Shown one piece after another: positions 31,023 to 39,690 of a DNA stretch of 64,000 bases. This stretch comes from Streptomyces sp. CBMA152. GTDB lineage: Bacteria; Actinomycetota; Actinomycetes; Streptomycetales; Streptomycetaceae. The DNA lies in assembly GCF_014596475.1 (NCBI RefSeq), contig NZ_MECJ01000022.1:1-64000 (forward strand), in the 5' to 3' direction. Made by a program: the position numbers and the translations under genes. The number at the start of each line of letters is the position of its first letter. Position 1 is the first letter of the stretch. The notes beneath the pieces are model-generated. The model was not told the origin of the DNA and made no database searches. It saw only the letters and a list, made by a program, of their open reading frames with translations.

Positions 31023-33800
31023 CTACCGGTGCGAGGCGAACTCGACCACCTGCTGATACGTGGGCCGATTCTGCCAATTGATCGCATTCTGACTGATCCC
31101 ACCCAGCGGCCGCTGAACAATGGAGTCGGCACACCACTGATCCCCAGCGGAGCACGCCGCATCCCCGGGATACACCTGCGCAGCGGTCTTCGCCGCAGCC
31201 TGCCCCAGCGAGGCAAGCAGCACATCACGGCACGCGGACAACTGCCCGCCCCCGCAATACGCCCGCGCGAGCGGACCCTGCACCGGCTTGCCCAGCACCG
31301 TCCGCAGATCCTTGTCCGCGTAACTCCACCACCCGTACTGGAACGACGACCCGGCATGCGCCCCGGTGGGACCGTGCCCGGCCGAGGGCGCCTCGTCCGT
31401 GGACAGGTTGGACGTGAGCGCCGAGTACAAACCGTCCCCGAGCCCCGGCTTGAACTCGGCCTCGACCAGCAACGGCCACCACGCGTCCATCAGCCGCACG
31501 GCCTCGGGATGGGTGTAGGTGTGCGACCCCTGCGCGGTCTCCCGCCGCTGGGTACCGTCGGCCTTCCAGGACTCCAACTGCTGTACAGCGGTGGCGAGTT
31601 GAGGATCGGTGACAGGCGCACTACGGATCACCTGAAGCAACTCCGGCAGCACGTCCTCCCCCCGCAGATCGGTGACGGCGGCCTGCGCCATCGCCCGGGT
31701 GAGCGCGGATCGCGTCACCCCGCCCTGCGCGACCAGCGCCTTCACCCGGTCGTCGAGAAGGTTGGCCCGGTGCACCGAACCGTTGCCGAACCCGGCCGCC
31801 GTATACCCCTTGGCTTGCTTGTTGTTCCAGGAGACGTAGTAGTCCTGCCCGATGGACTGCGGGTGCTGGGCAGGCGGCGTGTAGTCGGCGGTGTTGTACG
31901 CCGGGTCGAACCCCTGCCACTCGTACGCGCGGTCCGCCGTGATCGGCAGCGCCGGGTCGACGTCAGGGTTGCGCACCGGGTTCTTGCCGCTGTTGTAGTA
32001 CGCGGCCGTACGGGAGTCCGCGTAGAACCAGTTGAACGCGTAGTCCACGTGCTGCGCGGCCTGCTGGAAGGTGGCCGCGTCCTTCACGTACGTCGGGTCG
32101 TTGAACATCTGGAAGCCAATGATCGAGTCGGCCTCGTGGCGATAGGTGGAGCGCAGTGAGGTGTACGCGATCTGCTTGCCGCCGACGGTGGCGCGGGCGG
32201 TGACGATGCCGTAGTTCGTGCGCCAGACCTGCATCCGGTAGGACCCGGCGGCCGTGTTGTCGGCCGTGGTCGGCTTCCAGGCGTTGGTCTTCTCCAGCTT
32301 CTCCATCGGGGTGCACACGCCCCGGTAGAGATAGTGGGCCGCGTCCTGGCAGAGCTCGACGGCGTACGTGTCGGTGATGTCCTGCCCGGCGGAGGTGGCG
32401 GACCAGGCGTAGTCCTGGCCCCGGCCGAGCTGCACGTACATCCCGACGCCGGCGAAGGAGGCGCCCCGCGCGCTGATGCCCGGGCCCTGGATCTCCTGGA
32501 GCATCAGCAGCTGTGGCGCGAAGTAGCCGGTCTGCGGGCCGAACACGGCCACCGGGTTTCCGCTGGCGGTGCGGCTGCCCGAGACGACCAGGGCGTTGGA
32601 CATGCCGCGCGGCTTGCCGATGTCGAAGCCGGGCATGGCGCCGTTGTTGAAGATGCCCTTGAGCGGCTTGAGCTGTGCGGGGACGCGCACATCGGCCTTG
32701 GCCTTGGTGAGCGCCGAGCCGGTGCGGTCGTAGACGAGCTGCTCGGGAACGACCGTGCCGGGGTCCGGCATGGCGGTGCCCTGCGCGTTCGCGGGCTTGG
32801 TGGCGTACGGGAAGCTCGTGCCGTCGTGGACGGTGAGCGCGGCCTCGGGGTCGTCGCGTTCGCGGAACGACTCCCACACCTTGGTGCCCTCGGCGACGCC
32901 GTACTTGGCCTGGGCGGCCTGGAGCGAGAGCGCGGCCTGCACCTCGCCGCCCCCGCCACCGCCGAAGAGACCGCCGACGACGGAGGCGAGCGCGATCAGG
33001 TCGGTGAGCTTGAAGGGCTGGATCTCCCCGATGTTGGTGATGGCGTCGATCTTGCCGGTGAGGACGTACTCACCCGGGAAGTAGCGGCCGTCCTTGGACT
33101 GCTTGGCATACGCGTTGATGCCGTCGACGTACGCCTGGGCGTCCGCCATGGCCTGTTCGCCGCGTGCGCCGTTGGTGGTGCGGATGCGGTCGACCTGCGC
33201 CTGGAGGTCGGCCTCGGTGTACGGGGCCTGCGGCCAGAACTCCTGCTCAAGGCCCTGGTTGGCGAGCGCGCCGCCCGCGAACGAGGTGAGCTCGCCGCGC
33301 CCGATGTGCCGGAACAGATCCATCAGCCAGAGCCGGTCCTGGCCGGCCGCGTACCCGGCCCCGTACTCCGTTCCGTACCGGGTGGTGCCCTTGATGTGGG
33401 GGACGCCGGTGGCCTTGTCGCGGGTGATGGTGACGTCGGGGCGCGGGGAGCTGGTGGACGCCACCTGGCCGCTGGGGACCCCGAAGGAGGCGTCGTTGAA
33501 GAACGAGTTGAGCTTGTCGTCGGTGAGCGAGGACTGGCCGGCCACCAGCGCGTCGTACTTGCCGAGCTGGTCGTCGCTGTGCGCGGGATGGGTGCCGAAC
33601 GCCTTGTTGCCGAGGATGTCGACGAGGGTGGCGTTGCCGTTCTCGCCGGGCGGGAGGATGTCGCCGCACTGACCGAGGCAGTAGTCGTCGCCCGGGACCT
33701 CCGCCGCGCCGGCCAGACCGACGGGGGCCAACAGGGCTGCGGACAGGGCGATCACAGTGGCGGCGGTGGCGGTTCTGAGCCGTGCGGTGGGTCGTCGCAT
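31023..33800 (-). CDS. penicillin acylase family protein, secreted
   Basis: A 925-residue secreted Ntn-hydrolase precursor. The signal peptide (about 1-32, ALSAALLAPVGLAGA) is followed by an alpha chain (YGTEYGAGYAAGQDRLWLMDL, in parts) and a spacer. The mature nucleophile is Ser401 in GMSNALVVSG, where self-cleavage should make the beta chain, and the oxyanion Asn lies further on. Such enzymes hydrolyse amide bonds of acyl-homoserine lactones, cyclic lipopeptides (aculeacin, echinocandin) or penicillins. An unusual Gly stretch (GLFGGGGGGEV, about 278-287) sits in the alpha chain. A monocistronic gene ending at the shared hairpin. Confidence 0.9.
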   Translation of the reverse strand: MRRPTARLRTATAATVIALSAALLAPVGLAGAAEVPGDDYCLGQCGDILPPGENGNATLVDILGNKAFGTHPAHSDDQLGKYDALVAGQSSLTDDKLNSFFNDASFGVPSGQVASTSSPRPDVTITRDKATGVPHIKGTTRYGTEYGAGYAAGQDRLWLMDLFRHIGRGELTSFAGGALANQGLEQEFWPQAPYTEADLQAQVDRIRTTNGARGEQAMADAQAYVDGINAYAKQSKDGRYFPGEYVLTGKIDAITNIGEIQPFKLTDLIALASVVGGLFGGGGGGEVQAALSLQAAQAKYGVAEGTKVWESFRERDDPEAALTVHDGTSFPYATKPANAQGTAMPDPGTVVPEQLVYDRTGSALTKAKADVRVPAQLKPLKGIFNNGAMPGFDIGKPRGMSNALVVSGSRTASGNPVAVFGPQTGYFAPQLLMLQEIQGPGISARGASFAGVGMYVQLGRGQDYAWSATSAGQDITDTYAVELCQDAAHYLYRGVCTPMEKLEKTNAWKPTTADNTAAGSYRMQVWRTNYGIVTARATVGGKQIAYTSLRSTYRHEADSIIGFQMFNDPTYVKDAATFQQAAQHVDYAFNWFYADSRTAAYYNSGKNPVRNPDVDPALPITADRAYEWQGFDPAYNTADYTPPAQHPQSIGQDYYVSWNNKQAKGYTAAGFGNGSVHRANLLDDRVKALVAQGGVTRSALTRAMAQAAVTDLRGEDVLPELLQVIRSAPVTDPQLATAVQQLESWKADGTQRRETAQGSHTYTHPEAVRLMDAWWPLLVEAEFKPGLGDGLYSALTSNLSTDEAPSAGHGPTGAHAGSSFQYGWWSYADKDLRTVLGKPVQGPLARAYCGGGQLSACRDVLLASLGQAAAKTAAQVYPGDAACSAGDQWCADSIVQRPLGGISQNAINWQNRPTYQQVVEFASHR

Positions 33801-34078
33801 GCGTGCTCCTAGTGAGGACCGATGCGGCGGAGGTTACTGAGGGGTACCCGACGAGGGAAGATGAGCATGCGTCACCTTTCCCGAATCATCACAGAGTCGG
33901 GTCGACACACCCGTGGATCCGTGCGCCCGGAGTGCGGCAGGGGGCGCGCGGCACGGCCCCGGACGCGCCACCTGATGGCCGCCATCGAATTTTCGATGGA
34001 GCCGGATTGGGTAGTCGTACGTCCATTCCTCGACGCCGAAGCATTCACCGAAGTACGAGCGACGGAGGTGGCAGGGCC

Positions 34079-34690
34079 ATGGCTGGTTTCCGCAGTCTGG
34101 CGAGACAGGTGCGCGATCCGGGGAACGATCTCGCGCTGCGCCGGTATTCACTGCGCAAGTGCCTTGAGCGGTTCGCCCCTTATGGGCACCGGGCGACCTG
34201 GGACCATCTGTGCACGAGGCACGGCATCGGACCCGAGGACCGGGCACCCGATCCGGCGCGGCTGGTGGCCGCGCTCGACGAGCTGGAGGCGGCACGGGCC
34301 GTCTGGCTCGCCTACGAAGCCGAGTTCGCGGCCCGCAGGAAGCGCGAGAAGCACGCCGGCCTGCGGATCCCCGGCTCCTTCGACGACTGGCACCGGCGCA
34401 CCTGGGGCGGGTTCGGGGTGGCCTGGTGCGAGGACCCGTCGGTGCACCCGGAGCGGCCCCTGGCCGAGGTGCTCGGGCGGATCATCGCGGCCCTGCGGAC
34501 CGTGCCGGGCACGGACTGCCCGGTCTGCGACGGGCAGCGGCTCGTCTGGCGACAGGATCTGGCCCACGACCCCTGGTGCGGCCCGGTCTGCACCGCCTGC
34601 GGAATCCTGGTCCCGCAGCCGGTACTGACCACCGAGGCCCTGACCCGGTCCAAATCACTACGGCGCGGAGCACTGGCATCAGCGGCATAA
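34079..34690 (+). CDS. conserved hypothetical protein with a zinc-ribbon-like end
   Basis: A 203-residue protein. The middle is helical with many Arg, Glu and Trp (EFAARRKREKHAGLRI). The C-terminus has two CxxC pairs, DCPVCDG and PVCTACG, typical of a small zinc ribbon. No transmembrane segment. The start at 34079 follows GGAGG, and 278 bases upstream hold no gene. Function unknown; conserved, to my memory, in Streptomyces. Confidence 0.75.
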   Translation: MAGFRSLARQVRDPGNDLALRRYSLRKCLERFAPYGHRATWDHLCTRHGIGPEDRAPDPARLVAALDELEAARAVWLAYEAEFAARRKREKHAGLRIPGSFDDWHRRTWGGFGVAWCEDPSVHPERPLAEVLGRIIAALRTVPGTDCPVCDGQRLVWRQDLAHDPWCGPVCTACGILVPQPVLTTEALTRSKSLRRGALASAA

Positions 34691-34694
34691 GACG

Positions 34695-34723
34695 CGCGGG
34701 GGCGGCACGGCCCCGCCCCCGCG
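34695..34723. terminator. hairpin between convergent genes
   Basis: An 11-bp stem (34695-34705 with 34713-34723) with a 7-base loop, serving both the hypothetical gene and soxR. Confidence 0.8.
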
Positions 34724-34738
34724 ACGTCGGGTCCTGGC

Positions 34739-35239
34739 TCAGCAGTCCGCGCAGGACGCCGCGTCGGAAGCGGCCCGCTTCTTCTTCCGCTCCGGCAGCA
34801 GCCGCGACCCCGTGAGAATGTCGCCCGAGATGTCGTCCGGGTTGGACAGCACACACGTCTCCAGGGACAGACACCCACACCCGATGCAGTCCGTCAGATG
34901 GTTGCGCAGCCGGTCCAACTGCCGTATCCGCTCGTCGAGTTCGGACCGCCACGTCTCGGAGAGGCGGGCCCAGTCCTCCCGCGTGGGCGTGCGTTCCTCG
35001 GGCAGCTCCGCGAGCGCGTCCCGGATCGTGGCGAGCGGGATGCCGACCCGCTGGGCGGCCCGTACGAACGCGACGCGGCGCAGCACGTCACGGCTGTAGC
35101 GGCGCTGGTTGCCCGAGGTCCGGCGACTGCTGATGAGGCCCTTGGACTCGTAGAAGTGCAGCGCGGACACGGCCGCCCCGCTGCGCGCGGACAGCTGCCC
35201 GACCGTGAGTTCGTGGACCTTCTCTGGAATCTGCGGCAC
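34739..35239 (-). CDS. soxR: redox-sensitive transcription activator SoxR
   Basis: A 166-residue MerR-family protein. An N-terminal HTH (LTVGQLSARSGAAVSALHFYESKGLI), a dimerisation helix, and the iron-sulfur motif C118-IG-C121-G-C123-LSLET-C129, matching CX2CXCX5C exactly, so it should bind a [2Fe-2S] cluster. In Streptomyces SoxR senses redox-active antibiotics such as actinorhodin rather than general superoxide stress. Two more Cys (163 and 166) lie in the Arg/Ala/Ser-rich C-terminal tail and are not part of the cluster motif. GTG start. Divergent from the MaoC-type gene; I found no obvious SoxR box between them. Confidence 0.93.
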   Translation of the reverse strand: MPQIPEKVHELTVGQLSARSGAAVSALHFYESKGLISSRRTSGNQRRYSRDVLRRVAFVRAAQRVGIPLATIRDALAELPEERTPTREDWARLSETWRSELDERIRQLDRLRNHLTDCIGCGCLSLETCVLSNPDDISGDILTGSRLLPERKKKRAASDAASCADC

Positions 35240-35272
35240 CCCTCGAACCCTACTGCTCAGAGCCCCGAACCG

Positions 35273-35315
35273 TTGACAGCGGGCACCGCCCCCAGCATGC
35301 TGAGCAAGCGCTTGG
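35273..35315 (+). promoter_or_regulatory. promoter with AAGCGCTT operator at +1
   Basis: TTGACA (35273-35278), 17-bp spacer, CATGCT (35296-35301), then TGAGCAAGCGCTT (35301-35313) with the palindrome CAAGCGCTTG. The same 13-mer recurs at 36510-36522 upstream of the TetR gene. The operator sits at the expected transcription start, as for a repressor. Confidence 0.7.
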
Positions 35316-35367
35316 AAACCATGAGCCGCAGAGCAGCGGGAGCATGCGAGAGAGGCAGGAACCGGGC

Positions 35368-35829
35368 ATGGCAGAGCCGAGGATCTTCACATCCGCCGCG
35401 GAGCTGAGGGCCGGGGTGGGCGAGCCGCTCGGGCACAGCGACTGGCTGGAGATCGAGCAGAAGCGCATCGATCTGTTCGCCGACGCCACCGGGGACCACC
35501 AGTGGATCCACGTCGACCCGGAGCGCGCCGCGAGCGGACCGTTCGGGACGACCATCGCGCACGGCTATCTGACGCTCTCCCTGCTGCCGACGTTCGTCCC
35601 GCAGATCCTGCGCGTCGAGGGCATACGGATGGGCATCAACTACGGCACCAACAAGGTCCGTTTCCCCGCGCCCGTACCGGTCGGCTCACGGCTGCGCGCC
35701 ACCGCCGTACTGACCGAGGTCGAGGAGGTCGGCGGCGGTGTGCAGGTGACCGCGAAGGTGACGGTCGAGCGCGAGGGCGCCGACAAGCCGGTGTGCGTGG
35801 CCGAGTCGGTGTCGCGCTACTTCTTCTGA
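35368..35829 (+). CDS. MaoC-family (R)-specific enoyl-CoA hydratase-like protein
   Basis: A 153-residue hot-dog-fold protein of the MaoC dehydratase family. ATGDHQWIHVDPERAASGPF holds the catalytic Asp/His pair, and GTTIAHGYLTLSLLP is the second conserved block. It hydrates enoyl-CoA in fatty acid or polyketide-linked metabolism, or acts on an acyl-thioester. The start ATG at 35368 follows AGGAA. Convergent with a TetR gene whose own promoter carries the same operator word, so both are probably controlled by that regulator. Confidence 0.88.
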   Translation: MAEPRIFTSAAELRAGVGEPLGHSDWLEIEQKRIDLFADATGDHQWIHVDPERAASGPFGTTIAHGYLTLSLLPTFVPQILRVEGIRMGINYGTNKVRFPAPVPVGSRLRATAVLTEVEEVGGGVQVTAKVTVEREGADKPVCVAESVSRYFF

Positions 35830-35833
35830 GGCG

Positions 35834-36466
35834 CTACGCCGCCGGGGGCTGGGCCCCCACCATCCGCAGCACGAGGTCGGCGTAGAGCGCGCCGACCTCG
35901 TCCGGCGTGCGGCGTCCCTGCGCGTTGAACCAGCGCGCCACGTCGATGCAGAGCGAGAGCACGGCGAGCGTGGTGCCCGGCACGTCCGGCACGTCGAACT
36001 CGCCCGCCGCCACGCCCTCGTTGAGGATGCGCCGCACGGCGGCGTCACTGCGGCGGCGCAGCTCCACGATCTCGGCGCGGTGCTCGTCACCGAGCGCGTC
36101 GAGCTCGTACTGGACCACGCGCGCGGTCATGTGGTGCCCGGCGTGCCAGCGCACGAAGGAGCGCACGGCGGCGGTGAGGCGCTCGGCGGCGGTGCCGTCG
36201 GCACCCGCCGCCGTCTCCAGGATCTCCAGGGCCTTGTCGTGGCCGATCCGGCTGATCCGGTGGAGCAGCTCTTCCTTGGTCTTGTAGTGGATGTAGAGCG
36301 CGGCGGGGCTCATCCCGGCGCGGCCCGCGATGTCACGGGTCGTCGTCGCGTGGTAGCCGCGCTCGGCGAAGGCCTCCACGGCGGCGACGAGCAGCCTCCG
36401 GGCAGCCTCGGGCGTGACCTCGCCCCATGGCTTCTCGCCGCCCGCCATCTCGTCGACCGCACTCAT
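35834..36466 (-). CDS. TetR-family regulator of the MaoC gene
   Basis: A 210-residue TetR protein with HTH LLVAAVEAFAERGYHATTTRDIAGRAGMSPAALYIHYKTKEELL (about 15-58, in short pieces) and a helical effector domain (TARVVQYELDALGDEHR). It belongs to the acyl-CoA-responsive type. The start at 36466 follows AAGGGG. The operator word TGAGCAAGCGCTT lies 44 bases upstream (36510) and also at the MaoC promoter (35301), supporting autoregulation and local control. Confidence 0.88.
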   Translation of the reverse strand: MSAVDEMAGGEKPWGEVTPEAARRLLVAAVEAFAERGYHATTTRDIAGRAGMSPAALYIHYKTKEELLHRISRIGHDKALEILETAAGADGTAAERLTAAVRSFVRWHAGHHMTARVVQYELDALGDEHRAEIVELRRRSDAAVRRILNEGVAAGEFDVPDVPGTTLAVLSLCIDVARWFNAQGRRTPDEVGALYADLVLRMVGAQPPAA

Positions 36467-36509
36467 CGCCTGCCCCTTCTTCCTTCGGACGAACACCATA
36501 CCCCGAAGG

Positions 36510-36522
36510 TGAGCAAGCGCTT
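36510..36522 (-). promoter_or_regulatory. operator copy upstream of the TetR gene
   Basis: TGAGCAAGCGCTT, identical to 35301-35313. On the minus strand it overlaps the -35 position for a -10-like TATGGT at about 36492-36497, which fits autorepression. Confidence 0.6.
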
Positions 36523-36533
36523 AGAGCGTGCGG

Positions 36534-36821
36534 CTAGACCTTCTGGAACGGGTCGTGCTCGGCGAGCAGCTTCTCCAGGCGGGCCTGGTCGACCCGGCTG
36601 ACGATCTGCCCGGCCTCCTGGCGGTCGCGGACCACCTTGGCGAGGGTGAAGGCGGAGGTGACGAGGTAGAGGACGGCGATGCCGAGGAAGGCGCGGACCC
36701 AGGCGTCGGCGTGGAGGCGGGTGATGCCGACCGCCGTGGCGCCCAGGGCGATGGCGAAGGACGCGACGGCCTGCCCGTAGTACGCGGCCGTGTTCTGCTG
36801 CTTGACCGGTGTCTCACTCAT
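36534..36821 (-). CDS. YiaA/YiaB family inner membrane protein
   Basis: A 95-residue membrane protein with two helices (AVASFAIALGATAVGITRL and FLGIAVLYLVTSAFTLAKVV), matching the YiaA/YiaB family in size and pattern; the C-terminal end is acidic and cytoplasmic (EKLLAEHDPFQKV). The ATG at 36821 is chosen over a slightly longer start. Function unknown. Confidence 0.82.
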   Translation of the reverse strand: MSETPVKQQNTAAYYGQAVASFAIALGATAVGITRLHADAWVRAFLGIAVLYLVTSAFTLAKVVRDRQEAGQIVSRVDQARLEKLLAEHDPFQKV

Positions 36822-36898
36822 GCCGCACAGCATGCGGCGGACGTGGTGCGGGCCACATCCGCTCGCGTACTCAGTACGTACTCAGGTTCGCCCTGCGC

Positions 36899-38050
36899 TC
36901 AGAAGGCCGAAACACCTGTCTCCGCGCGGCCGATGATCAGCTTCTGGATCTGGCTGGTGCCCTCGTACAGCGTCATCACGCGCGCGTCGCGGAGCAGCTT
37001 GCCGACCGGGTACTCGTCGATGTAGCCGTAACCCCCGTACACCTGAAGGGCGTTGTTCGCCGCGCGCACGGCGGCCTCGGAGGCGAAGAGCTTCGCCTTG
37101 GAGGCGGCGGTGGCGAACTCCTGGCCCCGGTCGATCAGATCGGCGACCCGCCAGGTCAGCAGGCGCGCCGCGTCCACGTCCACCGAGATGTCGCTGATCA
37201 GCTCCTGCACCAGCTGGTAGTGGGCGATGGAGCGGCCGAACTGCTCGCGCTGCCCGGCGTATCCGACGGCCGCATCCAGGGCGGCCTGCGCGATGCCGAC
37301 GCAGCCGGCCGCGACCGACATCCGGCCCTTGGCCAGCGCGGACATCGCGATCGAGAAGCCCTTGCCCTCCGGGCCGAGCATGGCGTCCGCCGGTACGCGC
37401 ACATCCTGGAAGACGAGTTCGGCGGTCGCCTGGCCGCGCAGGCCGAGCTTGCCGTGGACGGGGCGGCGGGTGAGGCCGGGGGAATCGGCAGGCACCAGGA
37501 AGGCCGAGACGCCGCGATGGCCCGGGGTGTCGTTGGTGCGGGCGAAAAGGAGCACCACATCGGCCCAGGTGCCGTTGGTGATGAACATCTTGGAGCCGTT
37601 GATCACGTAGTCGCCGCCGTCGCGGACGGCCCGGGTCGCCAGGTTCCCGGCATCCGACCCGGTCCCGGGTTCGGTGAGCCCGAAACACCCCAGGGCTTCG
37701 CCGGACGTGAGCCGGGGCAGCCAGTCGCGCTTCTGCTCCTCGCTCCCCCAGTGCGCGAGGGTCTTGGCGACCAGGCCGAGCGAGACCGAGACGATGCCGC
37801 GTACCGAGGAGTCGCCGCGCCCCAGCTCCTCGGTGACCAGGCAGTACGCGAGGTGGTCGCCGCCGGAGCCGCCGTACTCCTCGGGGATCGTGAGCCCGAG
37901 GAAGCCGAGCGCGCCCAGCTTCTTCACGATCGACCGGTCGACGCTCTCGGCGCGGTCCCATGCGACGGCGTTCGGGGTGACCTCGCGGGCGACGAAGTCC
38001 TCGGCGAGCCGCCGTACCGCGGCCTGCTCCTCACTCAGCTCCAGGTTCAC
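36899..38050 (-). CDS. acyl-CoA dehydrogenase
   Basis: A 383-residue acyl-CoA dehydrogenase of usual length. Motifs: CFGLTEPGTGSDAGNLAT (FAD and substrate binding), FITNGTWADVVLLFART, and DARVMTLYEGTSQIQKLIIG at the C-terminus, where the catalytic Glu is at YEG. It catalyses the first oxidation step of fatty acyl-CoA degradation. It is divergent from a TetR gene with a 92-base gap containing a palindromic sequence, so TetR control is likely. Confidence 0.92.
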   Translation of the reverse strand: MNLELSEEQAAVRRLAEDFVAREVTPNAVAWDRAESVDRSIVKKLGALGFLGLTIPEEYGGSGGDHLAYCLVTEELGRGDSSVRGIVSVSLGLVAKTLAHWGSEEQKRDWLPRLTSGEALGCFGLTEPGTGSDAGNLATRAVRDGGDYVINGSKMFITNGTWADVVLLFARTNDTPGHRGVSAFLVPADSPGLTRRPVHGKLGLRGQATAELVFQDVRVPADAMLGPEGKGFSIAMSALAKGRMSVAAGCVGIAQAALDAAVGYAGQREQFGRSIAHYQLVQELISDISVDVDAARLLTWRVADLIDRGQEFATAASKAKLFASEAAVRAANNALQVYGGYGYIDEYPVGKLLRDARVMTLYEGTSQIQKLIIGRAETGVSAF

Positions 38051-38096
38051 GCGGACTCCAGGTTCCTCATGGGGGTCGCACCCCGGTCGCAGTTTT

Positions 38097-38115
38097 AATT
38101 ACCACTGCTAGTTTT
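38097..38115 (-). promoter_or_regulatory. AAACTAGC-type operator, copy 1
   Basis: Read on the minus strand: AAAACTAGCAGTGGTAATT. It matches AAACTAGCGCCGGTAGTT at 43323-43340 in all but the central bases and one other. It lies between the divergent acyl-CoA dehydrogenase and TetR genes. A -10-like TACTAT at 38130-38135 places the start of transcription next to the TetR ATG, so the TetR mRNA may be leaderless. Confidence 0.6.
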
Positions 38116-38142
38116 ACGTGCGCAGGCCCTACTATGTGCCGC

Positions 38143-38829
38143 ATGGCCCGACCGCGCAAGCCCCTCCTGAGCACCGACCGCATCGTGGCGGCGGCGAGCG
38201 CGCTGGTGGATGCCGAAGGGCTCGCGGCCGTCTCGACCCGCCGTCTCGCCGCCGAGCTGGGCGTGAGCGGGCCGTCCCTCTACAACCACTTCCGGACCAA
38301 GGACGAGATCCTGGAGGCGGTGGCCGACGCGACCTCCGCCCAGGTCGATCTGTCGATGTTCGAGGCGGCCGACCCCCGCGACTGGCGCACCGCGCTGCAC
38401 GACTGGGCCGTCGCCTACCGCGCGGTCCTCACCCGCCACCCCAACATCGTCCCGGTCCTGGCCCAGGGCCCCGGCCGCCGCCCGGCCGGACTGCGCCTGG
38501 CCGACGCGGTCTTCGGCGCGATGGTCGCGGCGGGCTGGCCGCCCGCGCAGGCCACCCATATCGGCGCGCTGATGCGGTACTTCATCATGGGCTCGGCCCT
38601 CGGCTCCTTCGCGGGCGGCTTCGTGGACGACGAGAGCGCGTACGACCCGGCCGACTACCCCCATCTCGGCCAGGCGCACCTGCTCGCCGAACGCCAGGAG
38701 AAGATCGACGAGGGCGCCTTCGAGACGGGCCTGCGGGCACTGCTCGACGGGCTGACGGCGCAGTACGACGCCCTGCCCGCCGACGTACGCCGCAGCGCCA
38801 CCCATGGTTCGGTACCAGCCGAACGGTGA
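38143..38829 (+). CDS. TetR-family regulator (acyl-CoA/alcohol catabolism)
   Basis: A 228-residue TetR protein. HTH at about 12-58 (RIVAAASALVDAEGLAAVSTRRLAAELGVSGPSLYNHFRTKDEIL in short pieces), then a long helical domain of the TetR_C type found near dehydrogenases (ALMRYFIMGSALGSFAGGFV). It is divergent from the acyl-CoA dehydrogenase gene. Its operator word recurs upstream of the aldehyde dehydrogenase operon 5 kb away (43323), suggesting a small regulon. Confidence 0.87.
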   Translation: MARPRKPLLSTDRIVAAASALVDAEGLAAVSTRRLAAELGVSGPSLYNHFRTKDEILEAVADATSAQVDLSMFEAADPRDWRTALHDWAVAYRAVLTRHPNIVPVLAQGPGRRPAGLRLADAVFGAMVAAGWPPAQATHIGALMRYFIMGSALGSFAGGFVDDESAYDPADYPHLGQAHLLAERQEKIDEGAFETGLRALLDGLTAQYDALPADVRRSATHGSVPAER

Positions 38830-38847
38830 TCGCGGCATGCTGGAGGT

Positions 38848-39573
38848 ATGACCACCACATCGGGTTCCGGCACAGCAAGGTCCGGCACATCCGGTTCGGG
38901 GCTCGCCGCGTTCGCCTCGCTGCTCGCCGACGAGACCCGGGCCGCCTTCTGCCTGGCGCTCCTCGACGGGCGGGCCTGGACGGCCGGGGAGCTCGCGCGG
39001 TACGCGGGGGTCGCGCCGTCGACGGCCAGTGAGCACCTGGGCAAACTCGTCGCGGGCGGACTGCTCGGCGAGGAGCGGCAGGGCCGACACCGGTATCTGC
39101 GCCTCGCCGACGCCGAGGTCGCCCATCTCGTGGAGGAACTGGCGGCCCACACCGCGCCCGCCCGGCCCCGCACCCTGCGGGCCGCGTCCGCGAGCAGCGC
39201 CATGGCGCGCGGCCGTACCTGCTACGACCATCTCGCGGGCCGCCTCGGCATCGCGATCACGGACGCGATGACCGTACGCGGGCTGCTCAGCCAGGACGCC
39301 GGTTTCGCCCTGACCACTCAAGGCATCGACTGGTACGGGGAGTTGGGGATCCCGCTCGAACCCCGGGGCAGGCGCCCGCTGGTCCGCTCCTGCCTGGACT
39401 GGACCGAACGCCGCCCCCACCTGGCCGGGACCGCCGGAGCCGCGCTGTGCGCGCACGCGCTGGACGAGAAGTGGTGCGTACGGATCGGATCCGAGCGGGC
39501 GGTACGGGTGACGCCGACGGGGGTGGAGGCGCTGGGGGAGCTGCTGGGGATCGAGAAGTCGAGCTTGCGGTGA
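38848..39573 (+). CDS. ArsR-type winged-helix regulator
   Basis: A 241-residue protein with an N-terminal ArsR-like wHTH (LASLLADETRAAFCLALLDGRAWTAGELARYAGVAPSTASEHLGKL, about 24-68, in parts; recognition helix STASEHLGKL) and a longer C-terminal domain (about 95-241) with a few Cys (CYDHL, CLDWTE, CAHALDEKWC) that could bind a ligand or metal. It is twice the size of a basic ArsR metal sensor, so a different ligand is likely. Runs behind the TetR gene with an 18-base gap. Possible link to the EamA exporter that follows. Confidence 0.83.
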   Translation: MTTTSGSGTARSGTSGSGLAAFASLLADETRAAFCLALLDGRAWTAGELARYAGVAPSTASEHLGKLVAGGLLGEERQGRHRYLRLADAEVAHLVEELAAHTAPARPRTLRAASASSAMARGRTCYDHLAGRLGIAITDAMTVRGLLSQDAGFALTTQGIDWYGELGIPLEPRGRRPLVRSCLDWTERRPHLAGTAGAALCAHALDEKWCVRIGSERAVRVTPTGVEALGELLGIEKSSLR

Positions 39574-39690
39574 ACGCGGTGGCGGTGAGCTCGCCGGGCG
39601 TCCGGCCCCGCCCCGCCCCCGGCCTCCCGTTGCGCCCCCGCCCCCCATAATTCGGTGAACGACGAACTGTTTCGCGCCTACCGTCACCTC

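Noticed and set aside
35240..35272. SoxR box next to soxR
   Set aside because: I looked for the palindrome CCTCAAG...CTTGAGG and did not find it. Only CCTCGAACC is present.
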